DNA of 64,000 bases from Cristatella mucedo (lineage: Eukaryota; Bryozoa; Phylactolaemata; Cristatellidae): positions 1,954,001 to 2,018,000 of the forward strand of contig WPIO01000020.1 in the NCBI GenBank assembly GCA_009760855.2, in the 5' to 3' direction. Below the pieces are notes generated by a model. It worked only from the letters and a program-made list of their open reading frames with translations. It was not told the origin of the DNA and searched no databases. The translations under genes and the position numbers were made by a program. Of this stretch, positions 1 to 36,590 are shown in pieces. The stretch's first letter is position 1. Each line of letters opens with the position of its first letter.

Positions 1-279
1 CTGCAGGCGTCGTTCTTGCAGAGCCAAAATTTATTAAATTCATCACACGAGGTCGCAGACATATCTTGAATAATGGAATACTTGGACCGAGTGGAAAGCT
101 TGTTAGTTTATCCGCGGACTGTTTGACTTTAAATGCAAATGTTTCGCCGCTTAAGATTTGTTGGTATGGAATTAGTCGTCGTTTTCAGGATCCACTCACT
201 GACTTGGCTGGCCGTGGATTTGTTATGGCTAGGGTCCTAGCCATGAATTTCTATAGAAGGGACCGAACCGTAACCTATG

Positions 280-690
280 GACAGTCATCTCTTACGCAAC
301 GACAACTACTCTCCTGCTGCTGACTATGGCTCGTCCTTTTCAGTGGTCCTGAGACGTAACTTCCATGCCACTCATTATCTGAGCTGCTCTCCTGACTCTG
401 CTATGCTTCCCACTTACTCTTTATTACATCCACACTCATGCTGCTGCCGACTGGGGCGTATCCTAGCCAGCCGTCCCGAGCTACTACTGCCATACTATTC
501 ACTACCTCGACTGCCCTCCTGGCTCAGCAATGCTTCCCACTCTCTCTTTGTTGCGTGAGATGAAGTCAGCTGGCTACCGAATGTGTACTGAAAGCCGCTT
601 AGGCTGTGAGTGCGCTATGCAATACTCTCCTGCGTAATACCCATGTAGTCTTTGACGAGTTACAGAAGGATATACATTACATTTATAAAT
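280..690 (+). repeat. LINE 3'-end remnant, family 1
   Basis: Closely resembles the sequence at 61240-61530, including the stretch beginning CGCAACGACAACTACTCTCC and a 3' tail of TACATT units. It is the 3' end of a non-LTR retrotransposon. Confidence 0.7.
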
Positions 691-739
691 GGCGTCAAGG
701 TCGTCTCAAGTTTTACGCCACTGACCATTCGATCGCGCT

Positions 740-835
740 CCCTTTGCAGCTAATGTGTAGTGCCTAGAAAGAGACTGAGTTTTCTGGCCGCGCTATGACA
801 AATCTATTATCGTTACTATTATCATTATTAATCCG
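740..835 (+). repeat. LINE 3'-UTR fragment, family 2
   Basis: Contains the family signature AGTGCCTAGAAAGAGA followed by an ATT-type tail, as at the 3' end of the LINE nested near 46.16 kb. Confidence 0.5.
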
Positions 836-1087
836 TGCGGCTGCTTCACGTCTTTTGTTAATGCATACGAGCGGGATGCTGCTCGATTTCCTTCAACTAA
901 TGCCCGCTTCGTAACAATTCTGGTTACATAAAGTTCTAGTTACATAAGCTTATAAAGTGCTATAGGGGCACAGACAATAAATGCTCATTTCTTACTAAAT
1001 GAACACTTAATGATTCCGAATATTTGCGTAGCATATAAGCACGAGTGGTGCACCCTGTTGTCAGTTGCTTTAGCTTCGGCCAGAAAG

Positions 1088-1560
1088 GTAACGTATCTCC
1101 GTCTGCTACTCCACAAAGTCACAATGACTAGGCGGGTGTTATGCAGGGGAGTTTTGTATAACAATCCTAAGCAACAAAGAGAAAGTGAGAAGTGCGGCAG
1201 AGTCAGGAGAGCATTTGAGGGAACGAGTAGCATGGAAATAGCTGCTCAGGAAGGCTGGAAAGGATGTGCCACAGTCGACAGCAGGAGAATAGTTGTCGTT
1301 GCGTAAGAATTGCGAAAGTGAGTTCCACAGTCTAGGACCTGCAGAGCTAAAGCTTCCGTCGCCTCTGGTCTTTCATGCCGTGACGGGCCATGTGGGTCAG
1401 CGCAAAATCTTTGCGCTGTATCCATTGATCAGCCGGCTGCCATCCAAAGTCTTCCAGCAGGGCAAACGCAGGTTTTATGGAGGTTCTTACTGACGCGCCG
1501 AAGAAGGCCCGTCGGCAGGTATTGACTAATGGCGACATCGCACCTTATGCTAAGCAGGTC
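1088..1560 (-). repeat. LINE 3'-end remnant, family 1 (antisense)
   Basis: Reverse-complement match to the copies at 9.55-10.57 kb and 61.2 kb, shortened internally. Confidence 0.65.
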
Positions 1561-1629
1561 CTGTTTTGAGTAGCATATCCGAGGACAGCCCATAAACAGT
1601 CACAGCGAAGATATCAGTGGAATACCCGA

Positions 1630-1870
1630 AAGTAATAATAATATTAATTATTATTGTTATTATTATAATACACTTGATAAACCACCCTCAGAGAAATCAA
1701 TCTCTTTCTAGGCATTTTACATTTGCTGCAAAGGGAACCGCAATTATATGGTAATTAATACCATGCTTGATAAACAACATGAATAACATGTTTAGGGGTG
1801 ACATGCACACGGTCAGCATGCAAGTGTGGTTAGTGGCAGCATGCAGTGTCAGCACGCATAAGCACAGGTT
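1630..1870 (-). repeat. LINE 3'-UTR fragment, family 2 (antisense)
   Basis: Matches 46159-46385 closely: an ATT tail, then the CTCAGAGAA...TCAATCTCTTTCTAGG block, then the GGTCAGCATGCAA block. Confidence 0.7.
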
Positions 1871-2699
1871 GATCCCTATGATGCATGAATATTTTTTGGG
1901 CCAACTCTGAATATAAATATCAGGGAGAAGTCAGGTACAGGTTCACCCCGCAAGAGGAGTCGCCCGAGGCCGCTCTCTAGCGCGGTGAGTTGTACAATCT
2001 ACTTCTGTATTAGCCGCATTTAAGTATTTCGTTGATCGATGTGACTAGTGTCCTCAAAATGAGACTCTCTCTTCCGTTTCTCAATACGATACGCGGTCGC
2101 ACGACGCGAGACGGTGAGGAGCCAGTAATAATTATTAGGGAATTAATTGAGAAAAAATATGAAAAACCAGTGACTCTAGCCAAGGTCCGACCAGGTGAGA
2201 GGCTGCCGCTTGTCGTCCAGTCATTGGCGGTAGATTGTCGCAGCATTTCGCACCACTGGATCACGTTCTCTTATTCGACCATGCATCAGTGTCGTTAAAC
2301 GCCGCGCCCTGGCGATATTTTCTTTACTACAGCACCGCTCGCTTGCCGATTTACTGCCTACGGTGGCCGCCTCAGGAAACCGCAGCATTCGCGGAACGAA
2401 CGTAGCGAGAAGTCTGTCTAGGGTCTCTGCCGAGTGGAGCGGCATGTACGACGGCCATTGCTAAAAAGAGGCGCGGCTGTCTGATCGTTGGCCCGCTACT
2501 CTGAGTCGCCGTCAGAGTGTGAAGAGAAGGGAGAAGCTTTAGTGCGACCGTCAACCTTCCCTAACCTTCTTCCGGATCCGGCCTAGGTCCCGACGGTCGC
2601 TGCCATTGCCGCGCCGTTTGAATCCCGCTGGGCTTGACGCCGACACGCGCCGGATGCGCCGCCGTTCGGCGCAGTCGGTGCGAAAAATACGAACAGCGA

Positions 2700-2792
2700 C
2701 TCCTCATTCTCCTCCTCTTCCTCCTCCTCTTCCTCCTCCTCCTCTTCCTCTTCTTTTTTCTCCTCCTCCTCCTCCTCCTCTTCCTCCCCCAT
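2700..2792. repeat. TCC/TTC-rich microsatellite
   Basis: Imperfect TCC and TTC units. The long Lys/Arg/Glu ORFs on the opposite strand are produced by this repeat. Confidence 0.85.
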
Positions 2793-3252
2793 CCTCCTCC
2801 GCAGGGGCGGGGCGCTCGCGGGACAGCCGCCGGGGCACAAGCTGCGGCATGCAGCTCCGAGCGCGAGGCCACTTCGGCTGGCGCTTCGCGGGGGGGGGTG
2901 GCGGCTGACAACGGAGCCCGCCCACCAGCTGCGGGCAGCCACTAGCCCCCGGCAGTGCTTGCCGCGCCGGCGGGTCCGAGGCGTTGTGGGGGAGAGCGAC
3001 AGCGTCGGCGGCTGCTGCTGCCGATCTGCCGGGTAGCAACACACGATTGCTAGGACGTGGACGTGCCTCTATGAAAAGCAAAGTTTCTTCTATGGGCTTG
3101 GTGACCATGGCGGCAAGTCCGATAAGGTAGGAGTAAAACTAAACTCTCAACCGTAAGCCCGAAACTCGAAATCCAAAATCCTAACCGTAAACCCTAATTC
3201 CTGAAACCTAAAACTATACAACCTGGTTACCCCAAAACCTATCTCACAAACG

Positions 3253-3253
3253 C

Positions 3254-3311
<58 letters not shown>
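3253..3311. repeat. GT microsatellite
   Basis: About 29 perfect GT units. Confidence 0.95.
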
Positions 3312-3316
<5 letters not shown>

Positions 3317-3638
3317 CACCTCACTACCTGACTTGCTTGTGGACTTGCTTCGCTGAGTCATAGTATTTCCGTCACAGAAGACAACCCTGTGGCATCTTTC
3401 TGCTTGAAGGAAGTGCTTCGCCATCTAGCCACGTGACGCAGGTGCGCCATCTTTCGGCGTGACGGGCTGTCTCCCTTTAATTAGTAGAGATATGTATACA
3501 AGTTTTGTTAGGCATATCTACATAAAGAATCATGAGACCGTAGTTTTGTTTCCATGTGCATAGCGGTCATAGCAGGAACCGCGAATCACCAAGAATAGAT
3601 ATACTGAGATGCGTTAGTCGGTAGTACCGATGGGCTCT

Positions 3639-3692
3639 AACCGAGGGACGTTGACCAGCCAGCTGCTGCTGGCGGGTCAACGTCCCTCGGTT
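3639..3692. repeat. Near-perfect hairpin
   Basis: Two 18-base arms (starting AACCGAGGGACGTTGACC) pair perfectly. After one mismatch, a further 6-bp stem (GCCAGC/GCTGGC) closes a 4-base loop. About 24 of 25 positions pair over 54 bases. Function unknown. Confidence 0.8.
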
Positions 3693-6001
3693 GGGGGAGA
3701 CGTTGGCGACTTATGCTGGGGGGAGACCGGCCGGCCGATCGCTGCCTGGCGCTGGGGGGGGGGGAGAAGCAGGGCTAGGATAATTGGGCAGCAGGGCCCA
3801 CGACGCCCCGTCGGCCCCATACTCCTAAGACTACTCCCACGCACTGCGTTAGCCGCCTGGCATCGGGCTCCATCACGCCGACTATTTCGTCTGCCTGCCG
3901 GCTTGCCTTGCCAGCATGACTTTCGCGGCCAAGCCGATACTGTAGATTTGCAGACACGGCAGTCGTTGTACGCAGGCAGCCAGGCCGATCGCCGATGCCC
4001 ACGCTGCGACTGCACCGCTCCAATCGCACCGGCTGCCGAGCCCATCGCCTTAGCGCGGCGGTTCAGCAGCCCGACGCGACCGCCACTGCGAGTAGCGGAC
4101 GCGGTGGCGGCGCATGCGCAGCGGCGGCAGCTGTGGATGCGAGCGAGCGAGCGGTCGCACGCCCAGGTCGTCGCGTCTGCCATTCGTTCGCCGGCAATTA
4201 ATTAACCAACACTTAGCCATTAGCGCCGGCTCTGCGCGCCGCACCGCGAAACCTTGGACAGACGGCCGGGCACACGCAGCCCGTCGCGTCGTCAGTCGCT
4301 TCCTTTTAGGAGGCATTTCCATTAGCGAGCCATTGCACCTGCGACGTCGCTAATGCTGCCGCTCGCTCTTTGCTATCGATCGGCTAAAAGAGGCGAGCGG
4401 CTCTTTAAATGCGAGAGAAAAACTAGCAGAGACCAGCGACGCTCGCAGCAGCGTACGAACGCTGTCCCGCCTAGCCGAGCGGTTCGCTTAGCGAGCGGTT
4501 GCGACCTTAGGAACTTACGAAGCGACGGCTCCCGTAGGCGAGCTGCTGGTGAACTGCACCGGATTCGGCGCCACGGGGTCGCCAGCGTGTGCACGAGTAA
4601 CGAGGTGACCCGCGGCGTGCGACCGCGCTCTCGGCAATCGCCGCCGTTCAGTTGGCCTGTGACGACAACTCCGGCGACGGGACGAACCTGTCGTCCGCTC
4701 AGGCTCCGCCTCGCTCAGGCTGCGGGCAGGAGTGAAGTGTAAGGAAAGAATGCAACCGCCGCTGAAACTAACTCCGGGCTCCGACGTCGCACCCGCGGTC
4801 GGAGCGCCGGAGGCGGAAGCATGAACGGGTGGCAGCTCCCGCTTCGGATGGGTGGGATGCTGGGTGCTTACGCCCGCGCGGTAGCTAGCTGCTCAACTGT
4901 TGTCACATCGTTACAGATAGCGGTAGCACGGAAGCGGAGCGAGAGCGGGGGGGGGGAGTGGTGGTACTGGGCTGCTGCCCTCGCAGGGTGCCGCCCCCCC
5001 CGGACACGGAGAAAGCGGGACGTTAGCAGGTGCACGCTGCTTTAGCCTCTACAGCGAACCTATGTAAAAAGAAGTCTGTGACCTATGGCCTAAGAGTCCT
5101 GCGTGACCTACGATTCTAGGCCCAGTAAAGGGTGCGGTCCGACTGGCACCGATCACTACCCCGCTCGGATCAACCCAAAAGTGTGTATCGTGCTGCTCGA
5201 CCCCTGCCGAGTAGCCCCGTCAGCCATCGAATGACTGTATGTCTCCGCTGAGGACAAGATCCGACCCGCAGCTCGTCGGCTTAGTCATAACTCCGCCAAA
5301 TGCTTCCGGCATTTCCGCGCGAAAGCCCAAGCAGAAAGAGAGAAGAGGTAGATGACCATGCCATAATGACCGGAGCCAAGCAGGTCATACGGCGTGCTGA
5401 AAACGTGCCGTACGCGTAGTGGGAAAATCCGCCTGCAACGTTACGACGGGTGACACGTTCGTCACGTGGCTGCGGCCGCCGGTCGCGATGCTCGGGCCTC
5501 GGCGACGCTCTCGTTGGAAACGGCAAAGTCCGCTCTCGGCGCGCTCGCGGTTCACTTACCTCTCGCGACCTCGGTCTCGCACTCGCTCCAGACCTCGAGG
5601 GCAGAGACGTGCACGAGCCATTTGCGAGCGTCTTTAGCCGACCGCCCACGCTCTAGCGCGATAGGCGGCGGGCCGCCGGGTGCACTTACTCGCCGCGCTG
5701 CTGCACTTACTCGTCGCTTCTACCGCCGCTTCTACTCGTTGCTCCGTCGCGCTCGCCCGGGGCACCCGACGCGCCGCCGCCGCCGCCGCCTGCCGCCGCC
5801 GCCGCCGCTCGTGCTGTTCCTGGGAGAGATGGCTTCCGGGAGAGGCCGGCGGCGGCCAGCTTCCGCGATAGCGACCCTGGTCGATCGAAGATCGGGCCGC
5901 GCGCGGCTCTCACTCTCGCTATCGAGGCAGTCGCCCGCCGAACCGCGACGCCGAACCGCGAGCGAGTCGATCACTTGCATTCGCCTTTATCTCGCTTGCA
6001 G

Positions 6002-29853
<23,852 letters not shown>

Positions 29854-31674
29854 GTGAGTCAGCGCGTCAGCGCCGCCGGTCGGCATCCGGCGGCCCAGCG
29901 CGTAGCCGTGAAGGTCGGGTGGAAGGGCTGCCGACACAGCAGCCTCGTTCGCGTAGCGGCAGAGAAGCCTTCGCCGATATCGCTTCAGCTTGCAGTAGGC
30001 AAATTTGTATTGCCTGCTGCTGCCGCTGCCGCTGCCGCTGCCGCCGCCGCCGCTGCTGCTGCCGCTTCTCTCGAGCCCACGACCTCGGGAAGTGCAACTA
30101 AGGTACAGCGGCGGGCCTTGCTACAGCGCTTCAGACGCTGCGGTGCCACTGCAGCAGGGCGATGTCGCTCCGAGCGGGTGAGGCTGGCAGGCCGTCGTCG
30201 TGCCGGGCCGCCTGGCCGGGCGTCGACAAGCCGAGCCGCAGCCGCAGCCACGCCCACCGAAGGGGTATCGCCGGCCGCTCGTGCAGTCTGCCGAGCGGCG
30301 GCGCTCGGATGAGCAAGCGACGCTGACTTGACAGTTGAGCTAGTAATTAATTTAATTTAATTAAGCGACGCTGATATTTCCTTTTTCAGCGTCCTCTGTC
30401 GCTGCTTGCCGTCGCTTGTCTTGTTGGCAGCCATGCTTCGCGAAGTGCGATCGGGCTGCGAGTCACCTTTGCCGCTAGATTTGCATGGATATCCTTAAGC
30501 GCATTATTTTCCAAGGACAACAGTTGAGCTACTGATTAATTTTCTCTATGATTCGCCACGCCCTTGGCCTGAAAGGTAGGCCAAAAAAATTTGGCTGCCG
30601 ACGCGCGAGCAGGTCGCGGCTGAATGAAATGAGACGCTTACCGAATGCCTGTTGACATATATTTGCAACAGTCTATTACTCGTCGTGGCTATGCAACTCG
30701 ATTCGCGACGCAAAACTAGCGTTTTTTGAGCATGGAAAAACATTTGGGGCATCCGAACTGATAGCTGGATATAACTCAAACGAGCTGGTCACGTGCTCAA
30801 GTGCTGTACTGCGGTTGAGCTGGTCAAGTGCTCGCGATAGCGCTAAAACAATGATAATAATAATGCATTTAGACAGCAGTTCAAGAGAAATAATTCCTTT
30901 TCTAGAAAGTTACACTTCCAATAGACGGAGACGGATAATCAAAGCCGTCAGACTCCTTTCTTTCTTTTTCGTCTCCGACTTAAGCATCCAAGCTCTGATT
31001 AATTTAGAAAAACGGGGATTTTCTTGGACAGCCTTATTCATCAATAGTCGAGCTTCTCTCTCCCCTCTCATTCCTGGCTCTCGCAAGCTTGCAGACAAGC
31101 TTGCAGTCCAGCACTCCCGTCACGTCCCGTTCGGAGGCATCCTTCCCACCGGCAAGCTCATGCCACCGTCAGCCATACTAGGGTGAGGTTGGTTGACCTT
31201 GGCTTTGGCTGGGGTCATTTTTGCACAGGCTCTTTCCAGCCACTTGAGTATGTCGACGCGACCAAAATAGCTTGCTACAGCGCCCGCCCGTTTTCTACGT
31301 CAATAAGGCACCGCCAGAGCTTAAAGGCGAGTTCGCTGGAGTCACGGTCGAACTGAACACAGCCCTCCCTGATAGTTCCCTCCCGTCTGACACATAACGC
31401 GTGACAGATTGCTTCTTGCTAGGAAGTCCGTGGGAGCAAGCGAAATTCGTCCGCCATTGGGTCTTAGGCTGAGGATGAGGTACTCGCACTTCACGATCCC
31501 AGGTCTCGGGCGACCGCTGCAGCAGGCGAATCTGCCCTGCCCCTGCAAACGGAGGCGCTGGCAGCTAAAGCTAAGTTGGTTTCTGTATAAATGAGGCCGC
31601 CTTTGAAAGAGCTGACCTTCACTTTACTTCTACGCGCGTGCAGTCGATCCCCACTCCGAGCATCTTCGGGAAAT

Positions 31675-31840
31675 GCTGGGCCGTGGTAGCCCAGAACGTA
31701 ACGTGCTCGCTCTTCACGAACGAGGTCGTAGGCTCGAATCCGGCAGTTGGATGATCTTTTCTTGCCTACTGCAAGCGACTCTGATAGCCGCTAATGTTCT
31801 TCTGCCGCTATGCAAATGAGGCTGTTAAGTCAGCTAAGAT
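31675..31840 (+). repeat. tRNA-derived SINE copy, nearly complete
   Basis: Begins GGGCCGTGGTAGCCCAGAAC, an A-box-like start, then GGTCGTAGGCTCGAATCC, a B box, then the body and the GAGGCTGTTAAGTCAGCTAA end. This is the best copy for defining the family, about 160 bp. Confidence 0.65.
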
Positions 31841-32887
31841 CGCTGATTGATTTTTGATGCAAGTAGGCTCGCGCCGAATTACCCGATTAACTTTTCCACG
31901 CTGAGTTTATTCGGCATGTTGATAGCTATGAGTTATTACTTCGAGGACATTTTTCTGCAAATCATGTGCCGCTCTACTTGCGGCGAGCCGTATAACACTT
32001 CGGAGTCATTGACTTTTGCAGGAATGAATTATGTCAGGTGTCAGAGAGTCGTGCCCAAAGGAGCGTTGTGTTTAGCTTAGGAGTCACGTGGAACGTCAGT
32101 ACCGAGCGGCTACGGATTGCTCGCGAGTGCCGGTGGATCTCGTGACTAAACATATGACATACCAAGAACATGCTCGAAGACAGGAAGCCAAACTGCGTGT
32201 GACTGAGCACAAACTCCGTTGAAACGCCTCAAAACTCACTTCCGGTCGACGTCTTCATCGATTTCTAGTTTACCAAGATCAGAGCTACCCGACAGAAGTG
32301 ACCGCCTTCAGGGAGGTCGCAAGCAGCGGACAATACCCGGAATAAATAGTAGAGCGCTAGCTATCATGGACGCCTTCGACCAGGTCGCAACAACCTGCTG
32401 AATGGTGCCTAGCGCTCAGTACCAGGTCTAGCTTTAATAAAGCTAACCTGCAGTCTGATGCATTCTGATGCAGTTCAAGCGCCATGGATGGAGTTAAGTT
32501 TGCTCAATTAAGGGCAATTCAGCAAAGTGAGAGAGCGAGAGCGCTGTGCCCACTTAGGTTCTCCCAATATGTAACCGCTGTTCACTGTGCGAATTTGTCA
32601 TCGCACTGATACATGTTTGAGTTTTGCTACCAGTTTTATACATTGTCTTTATAAGAAATAAATTAGTTTTTATATTCTGCCAACCACAGGCTATACCTGC
32701 GAATGTTTGAGCAGTCGACTCGGTTAACTTACAAGGCTCATCAAAATAGAAGCTAGGCTGTTGTGAGTATAAAAATTAATAAGAATACATGCGTGGAGCG
32801 TTCGACGAGAATGAAATCTCTTTCTAGGCACTTCACACGTGCTGAAAAAAGAGGAAGTGCCTGTGTTGTGCGTGAGTTGGCTAACGA

Positions 32888-32898
32888 GTGTGTGTGTG

Positions 32899-32944
<46 letters not shown>

Positions 32945-32970
32945 TGTGTGCGTGTGTGTGTGTGTGTGCA
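32888..32970. repeat. GT microsatellite
   Basis: GT units with GC and GA interruptions. Confidence 0.9.
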
Positions 32971-33279
32971 CGCGTGTGCTCGCGTGTACGTGCATGTATC
33001 TCAGGAAGCAGATGTTTCCGCAGAAATGAAGAGATATTCCTGTACACAGGCCGGTAAATCCAGTGGGTCCCTGCATGCGTGAACCGAACAACAACTCCCA
33101 GCGAGGGCACCCTTCGTCGTTGATCTGCAGTTGCCGCTCGAGGTCAAAGGTCTGGGTCAAAGGACACCGTCTCCCGGCAGATGGCCAAAACTGCGTTAGC
33201 AGCTGCTTCAACAGCAGCTGCCTCCGCCCAACCGGAGAGTTTATCCTATGCTCAGCGTGCAAGCGTACTCGTGCAAAAA

Positions 33280-33435
33280 AATACTAGCTGATTTAGCAGC
33301 CTACTTTCGTGTAGCGGCCGAAGACCCTTAAAGGCTATCATCACCGCTTGCAGCGGCAATAGAGGATCGCCCAACTCAGCATTTGAACCACGACCTCGCG
33401 ACCGAGGTCTCGAAGAGCAACTGCCTTACGAGAGC
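33280..33435 (-). repeat. tRNA-derived SINE copy
   Basis: The body with AAAGGCTATCATCACCGCTT and a degraded reverse B box, TTTGAACCACGACCTCG. Confidence 0.55.
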
Positions 33436-34479
33436 CTTACTGCAACGCAGCGAGGCGCATAAAGACGAATAGTTAGAATGACGAGGACAAATTAATTAAT
33501 CGCACACTTGAGACTTATACTTGGCCTTTTCCCTAAGCGCACAAAACATTGTGATAAAAAAGAGCTTCAAAATGTATTCTCGTTCTACTTCTCGTATCCC
33601 TCTTTTTGCGTATGTGCCTCGAAATGCACTGCATCGTCGATCAGACTTGAGCATCTAGGACGTACGACTGCAGCCGCTCCTTGACACCTTACTCAGCCAA
33701 CTGCGTACGGGCGAGAGCCCTAAAGGTTAAAAGCAACTTTCTGTGCTCTGCTCACTTTCAGGCGTCCTTAGCCTTCGTACAAGAAAATCATATCTTGCAT
33801 CGCAAGTTTGGTTGTACTTACGCTGTTTGCATTTGACGAATACACGTACATATTGACTAAGTAGTGTCAAGAAGGTAAGCTCGTTGCTACACTCAGTGGT
33901 TGTAGCAGGATACGAAAGATTTGTTGCACACTTTGGAGCCCCGTTAAGGAACTACCGTAAGAAGCCGAAAGAGCAGGAAGCGAACGGCTTCTGCATCAGG
34001 TTTGCCTGATTTAAAAGCTTCCGCAGGTAGATTGGCGACAGCTCGAGCCCGAGTACAATTTTGACGAATGATGGGGAGCAGCAGTGTGGCGCAAGCAGAC
34101 ATGTGATCTGTGCTTCGTGCGCATGCGCAAGGAGCACCGCCGGTCGTGGCTCCGCTCGTACTCAGCTGCAATGCCTGCACTGTGTAACTCGGGTCTGTCT
34201 GCGAGTGGTTCCTCATAGATTGCTCTAAGACGTCGCAATTTATCAAAATCTGCCACGTAGAAAGAGTTTTTCATTTTTAGAGTACTTCTTTTGCTTACAG
34301 CTTGCGCGCCGTCGCGACTTGTATCTCCTCACGGTCAACTCTTGTTCCTGTCGGTCAATACATGCTCGACGACAATTGGCCGACTCTTGGCTAGTCTTTG
34401 GTCAACAGTATAAACACTTGCTGCTAAACGGCTCATGTTGACTTTGCCGCAACCTTCAATCTTGGCCCCTCTTTAAAAA

Positions 34480-35260
34480 AAAGACAGTAAAAATTCTTTT
34501 GCATAGCGCCCTAAGAGAATTAAATCTCTATCCAAGCTGTTTAAAATTGGCTGCAAGAAAAGCAATAACTGAGAGTTAATGGCCTGCAAGTTATAATACT
34601 TGGACAAGCATGCGAAAGCACATTGTAAGACACTCATGAACATCGGGGAGTACGACCCCTGGTTCGCAGCATGCCTTGAATCGTGCACAAGTAAGGAGCC
34701 AAAGCTCTCAGGAAAAAACAATGTGACTGAGCCATAATGAATGAGAGCGAGAAAAGATTTTCTTTAGCTGAGCTGTAAATGATGCCCGGTCAATGAAGGT
34801 AGTTACAGAAGCCGGAAGCGAGCTCCAGACTTTTGGTACTTGCGAATCGAATTCCCGGATTACCAAAAGATTTAAAATTACTTCGAGAAACGGCAAGAAG
34901 ACTGACTGCCTAGGTGTACACTGAAGGAGGAAGAGGGTAAGATAGGTCAAGGCTGCTGCAAGTGAGTGACGCGACCTGCAGGCCAGAGAGCGGATCGAGA
35001 GAGGCGGATTCAATGTTCGATAGGAAACCAGTGAAGCTCGCGCAGCATGACGTGTGATGTGGCTGCGACGCCGCTGACGACGTACGGGCGAGCTGCTGGG
35101 TTGTGCACCAATTGCAGAGGATCAAAGACACTTGTTTCGAGTCTCGAATGTTTCGAGTCTCGAATGAAAATCGTAGCAATCTACATAGCGTGTCACAAAC
35201 GCACGAGCTAAGTTAGGCTGTCGCACTCTTTTCTAAGCAGGTCCTAGCTTTGTCAATGTT
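34480..35260 (-). repeat. LINE 3' portion with ORF2 C-terminal remnant (antisense)
   Basis: The minus strand encodes VPKVWSSLPASVTTFIDR, the conserved ending of L2/CR1-like ORF2, followed by the CCCTAAGAGAATTAAATCTC 3'-UTR block. Confidence 0.6.
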
Positions 35261-36109
35261 TCAAGCGGACATTGGGCCAACTTGCCTGTGGTGCCAATGT
35301 GCTCATCCAATCACGAAAGTGATTTTGGGACATATCGCCCGAATTTCGGGCAGATGTCGCTGGAGCGACGCTTGAGGAATCGATCTTTTTTTGAAGGAGA
35401 CATTTTCCGTATTAATTAAGAGTCACACTAGGCTTGCCTATAGCTATTTGGTTCGCTGTATCGTCCTTAGCTTCAGGAATTTACTGGCCATCCAACTGCG
35501 AAGGTCATCGATGGGTGAGTCGGATGCTCAGCTGAGAAATGTCGAAGGTCATATGTGGAGTCGAGTCTCATCGGGCTTAGAAATGAAAGCCGATTGATTT
35601 TTCTGGCGGGAAATCGGCCTCAGAGTGAGAGAGAGAGAGAGACTTATTTAAATAGTGAAAAGAAGTGTGCCTAAGACCCTGATCTGATGATACCCAAATT
35701 TTAACGACTCCTTGGATGACCGACAGCTATTTACTTCTACATTCCGACATCTCCCGACGAAGCGGAACCTGAGCGAGTTTAGCACTGCATCAGCAGTGCC
35801 GAATTCGCATGCCGCGCTATATAGGCCAGATTGATTTTTTCTGCCGAGATATTTATGCATCGCAGCTCCTGAATTATAACGAATTGGAACCGATTACGTG
35901 ACAATCCGCGGCTAGGCAGCATGAATGCCGAAGCCGTGTACTAAGTAGTCAGCTACGCCCGAGCAGCTGAGCTGAGCTCTGAGCCGACCCCCAGGCTTTG
36001 CGCCGTACGAGAGCTGTCGCTCGCCGCGGCGGCTTGCAAGTGGACGCTCGCCTGCCTCCGCCACCGTCGAATACAATTCTCTACGCGGATGTGTTGTAAT
36101 AGGTGATGT

Positions 36110-36590
36110 TATTGTGCGACCTTCACCACGTGCTCGAAATGTAGGTGTCGTGTTCGACAGCTGCCTCAATTTCAAAAGCTTCATTCAGAAGACTGCCTCT
36201 ACAGCTAGCCATCACATCCGATCCCTATCCAAGATTAGGACCTGTCTCCTATAGTGGCTTGTAAAAAAATTTAACTAGCTCTTTAGTTCTGTCTCGGCTT
36301 GATTATTGTAACTCCCTTTTAGCTGGGCTGCCAAAGAAAGCTATTATGCCACTACAGCGGACTATTGATATGGCTGCAAGGCTGGTCTTCAAGTCCCACC
36401 GGTTTGAGCACGTGTCTCCTTTGCTGAAAGAGCTAGGGTGGTTGCCGGTTGAGCAAAGGATACAGAGCAAAGTTCTTACGCTGACCCACAAGGCCCGCCA
36501 CGGCTTGGCTCCTTCGTACCTAGCTGAACTGCTGCATCAGTTTCAGCCTGTTTGCGCCCTCAGGTCCTGTGTGGACAATAAATTAGCTGT
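36110..36590 (+). repeat. Left half of a LINE copy (family 1) split by the large element
   Basis: Encodes the LINE ORF2 C-terminal remnant (FKSHRFEHVSPLLKELGWLP, then HKARHGLAPSYLAELLHQ). It stops exactly at the element boundary. The continuation is found at 61164. Confidence 0.82.
36587..36590. repeat. Target-site duplication, left
   Basis: CTGT, repeated at 61164-61167. A six-base reading AGCTGT (36585-36590 and 61162-61167) is also possible, because the last two TIR bases are AG. Confidence 0.6.

Larger units (their letters stand above)
1..6001. other. Host region without a recognised gene; LINE remnants and CpG-rich DNA
   Basis: This stretch holds LINE 3' ends (about 280-1870), a TCC-rich microsatellite, a GT microsatellite, a strong hairpin at 3639-3692 and a CpG-rich segment from about 3.7 to 6.6 kb. 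ORFs inside the CpG-rich part are composition artefacts, with similar lengths on both strands. Upstream exons or the promoter of the active-zone gene could be here, but none could be shown. Confidence 0.5.
29854..36109. other. Host region without a recognised gene
   Basis: SINE copies (31.68 and 33.28 kb), a GT microsatellite (32.9 kb), an antisense LINE remnant (34.48-35.26 kb) and unique-looking DNA. I searched the reading frames for a second C2 domain of the active-zone gene and saw none. Confidence 0.5.

Noticed and set aside
3630-4742. Several 70-190 residue ORFs in the CpG-rich region
   Set aside because: Similar lengths on both strands, no motif, no splice context. Best explained by high GC.
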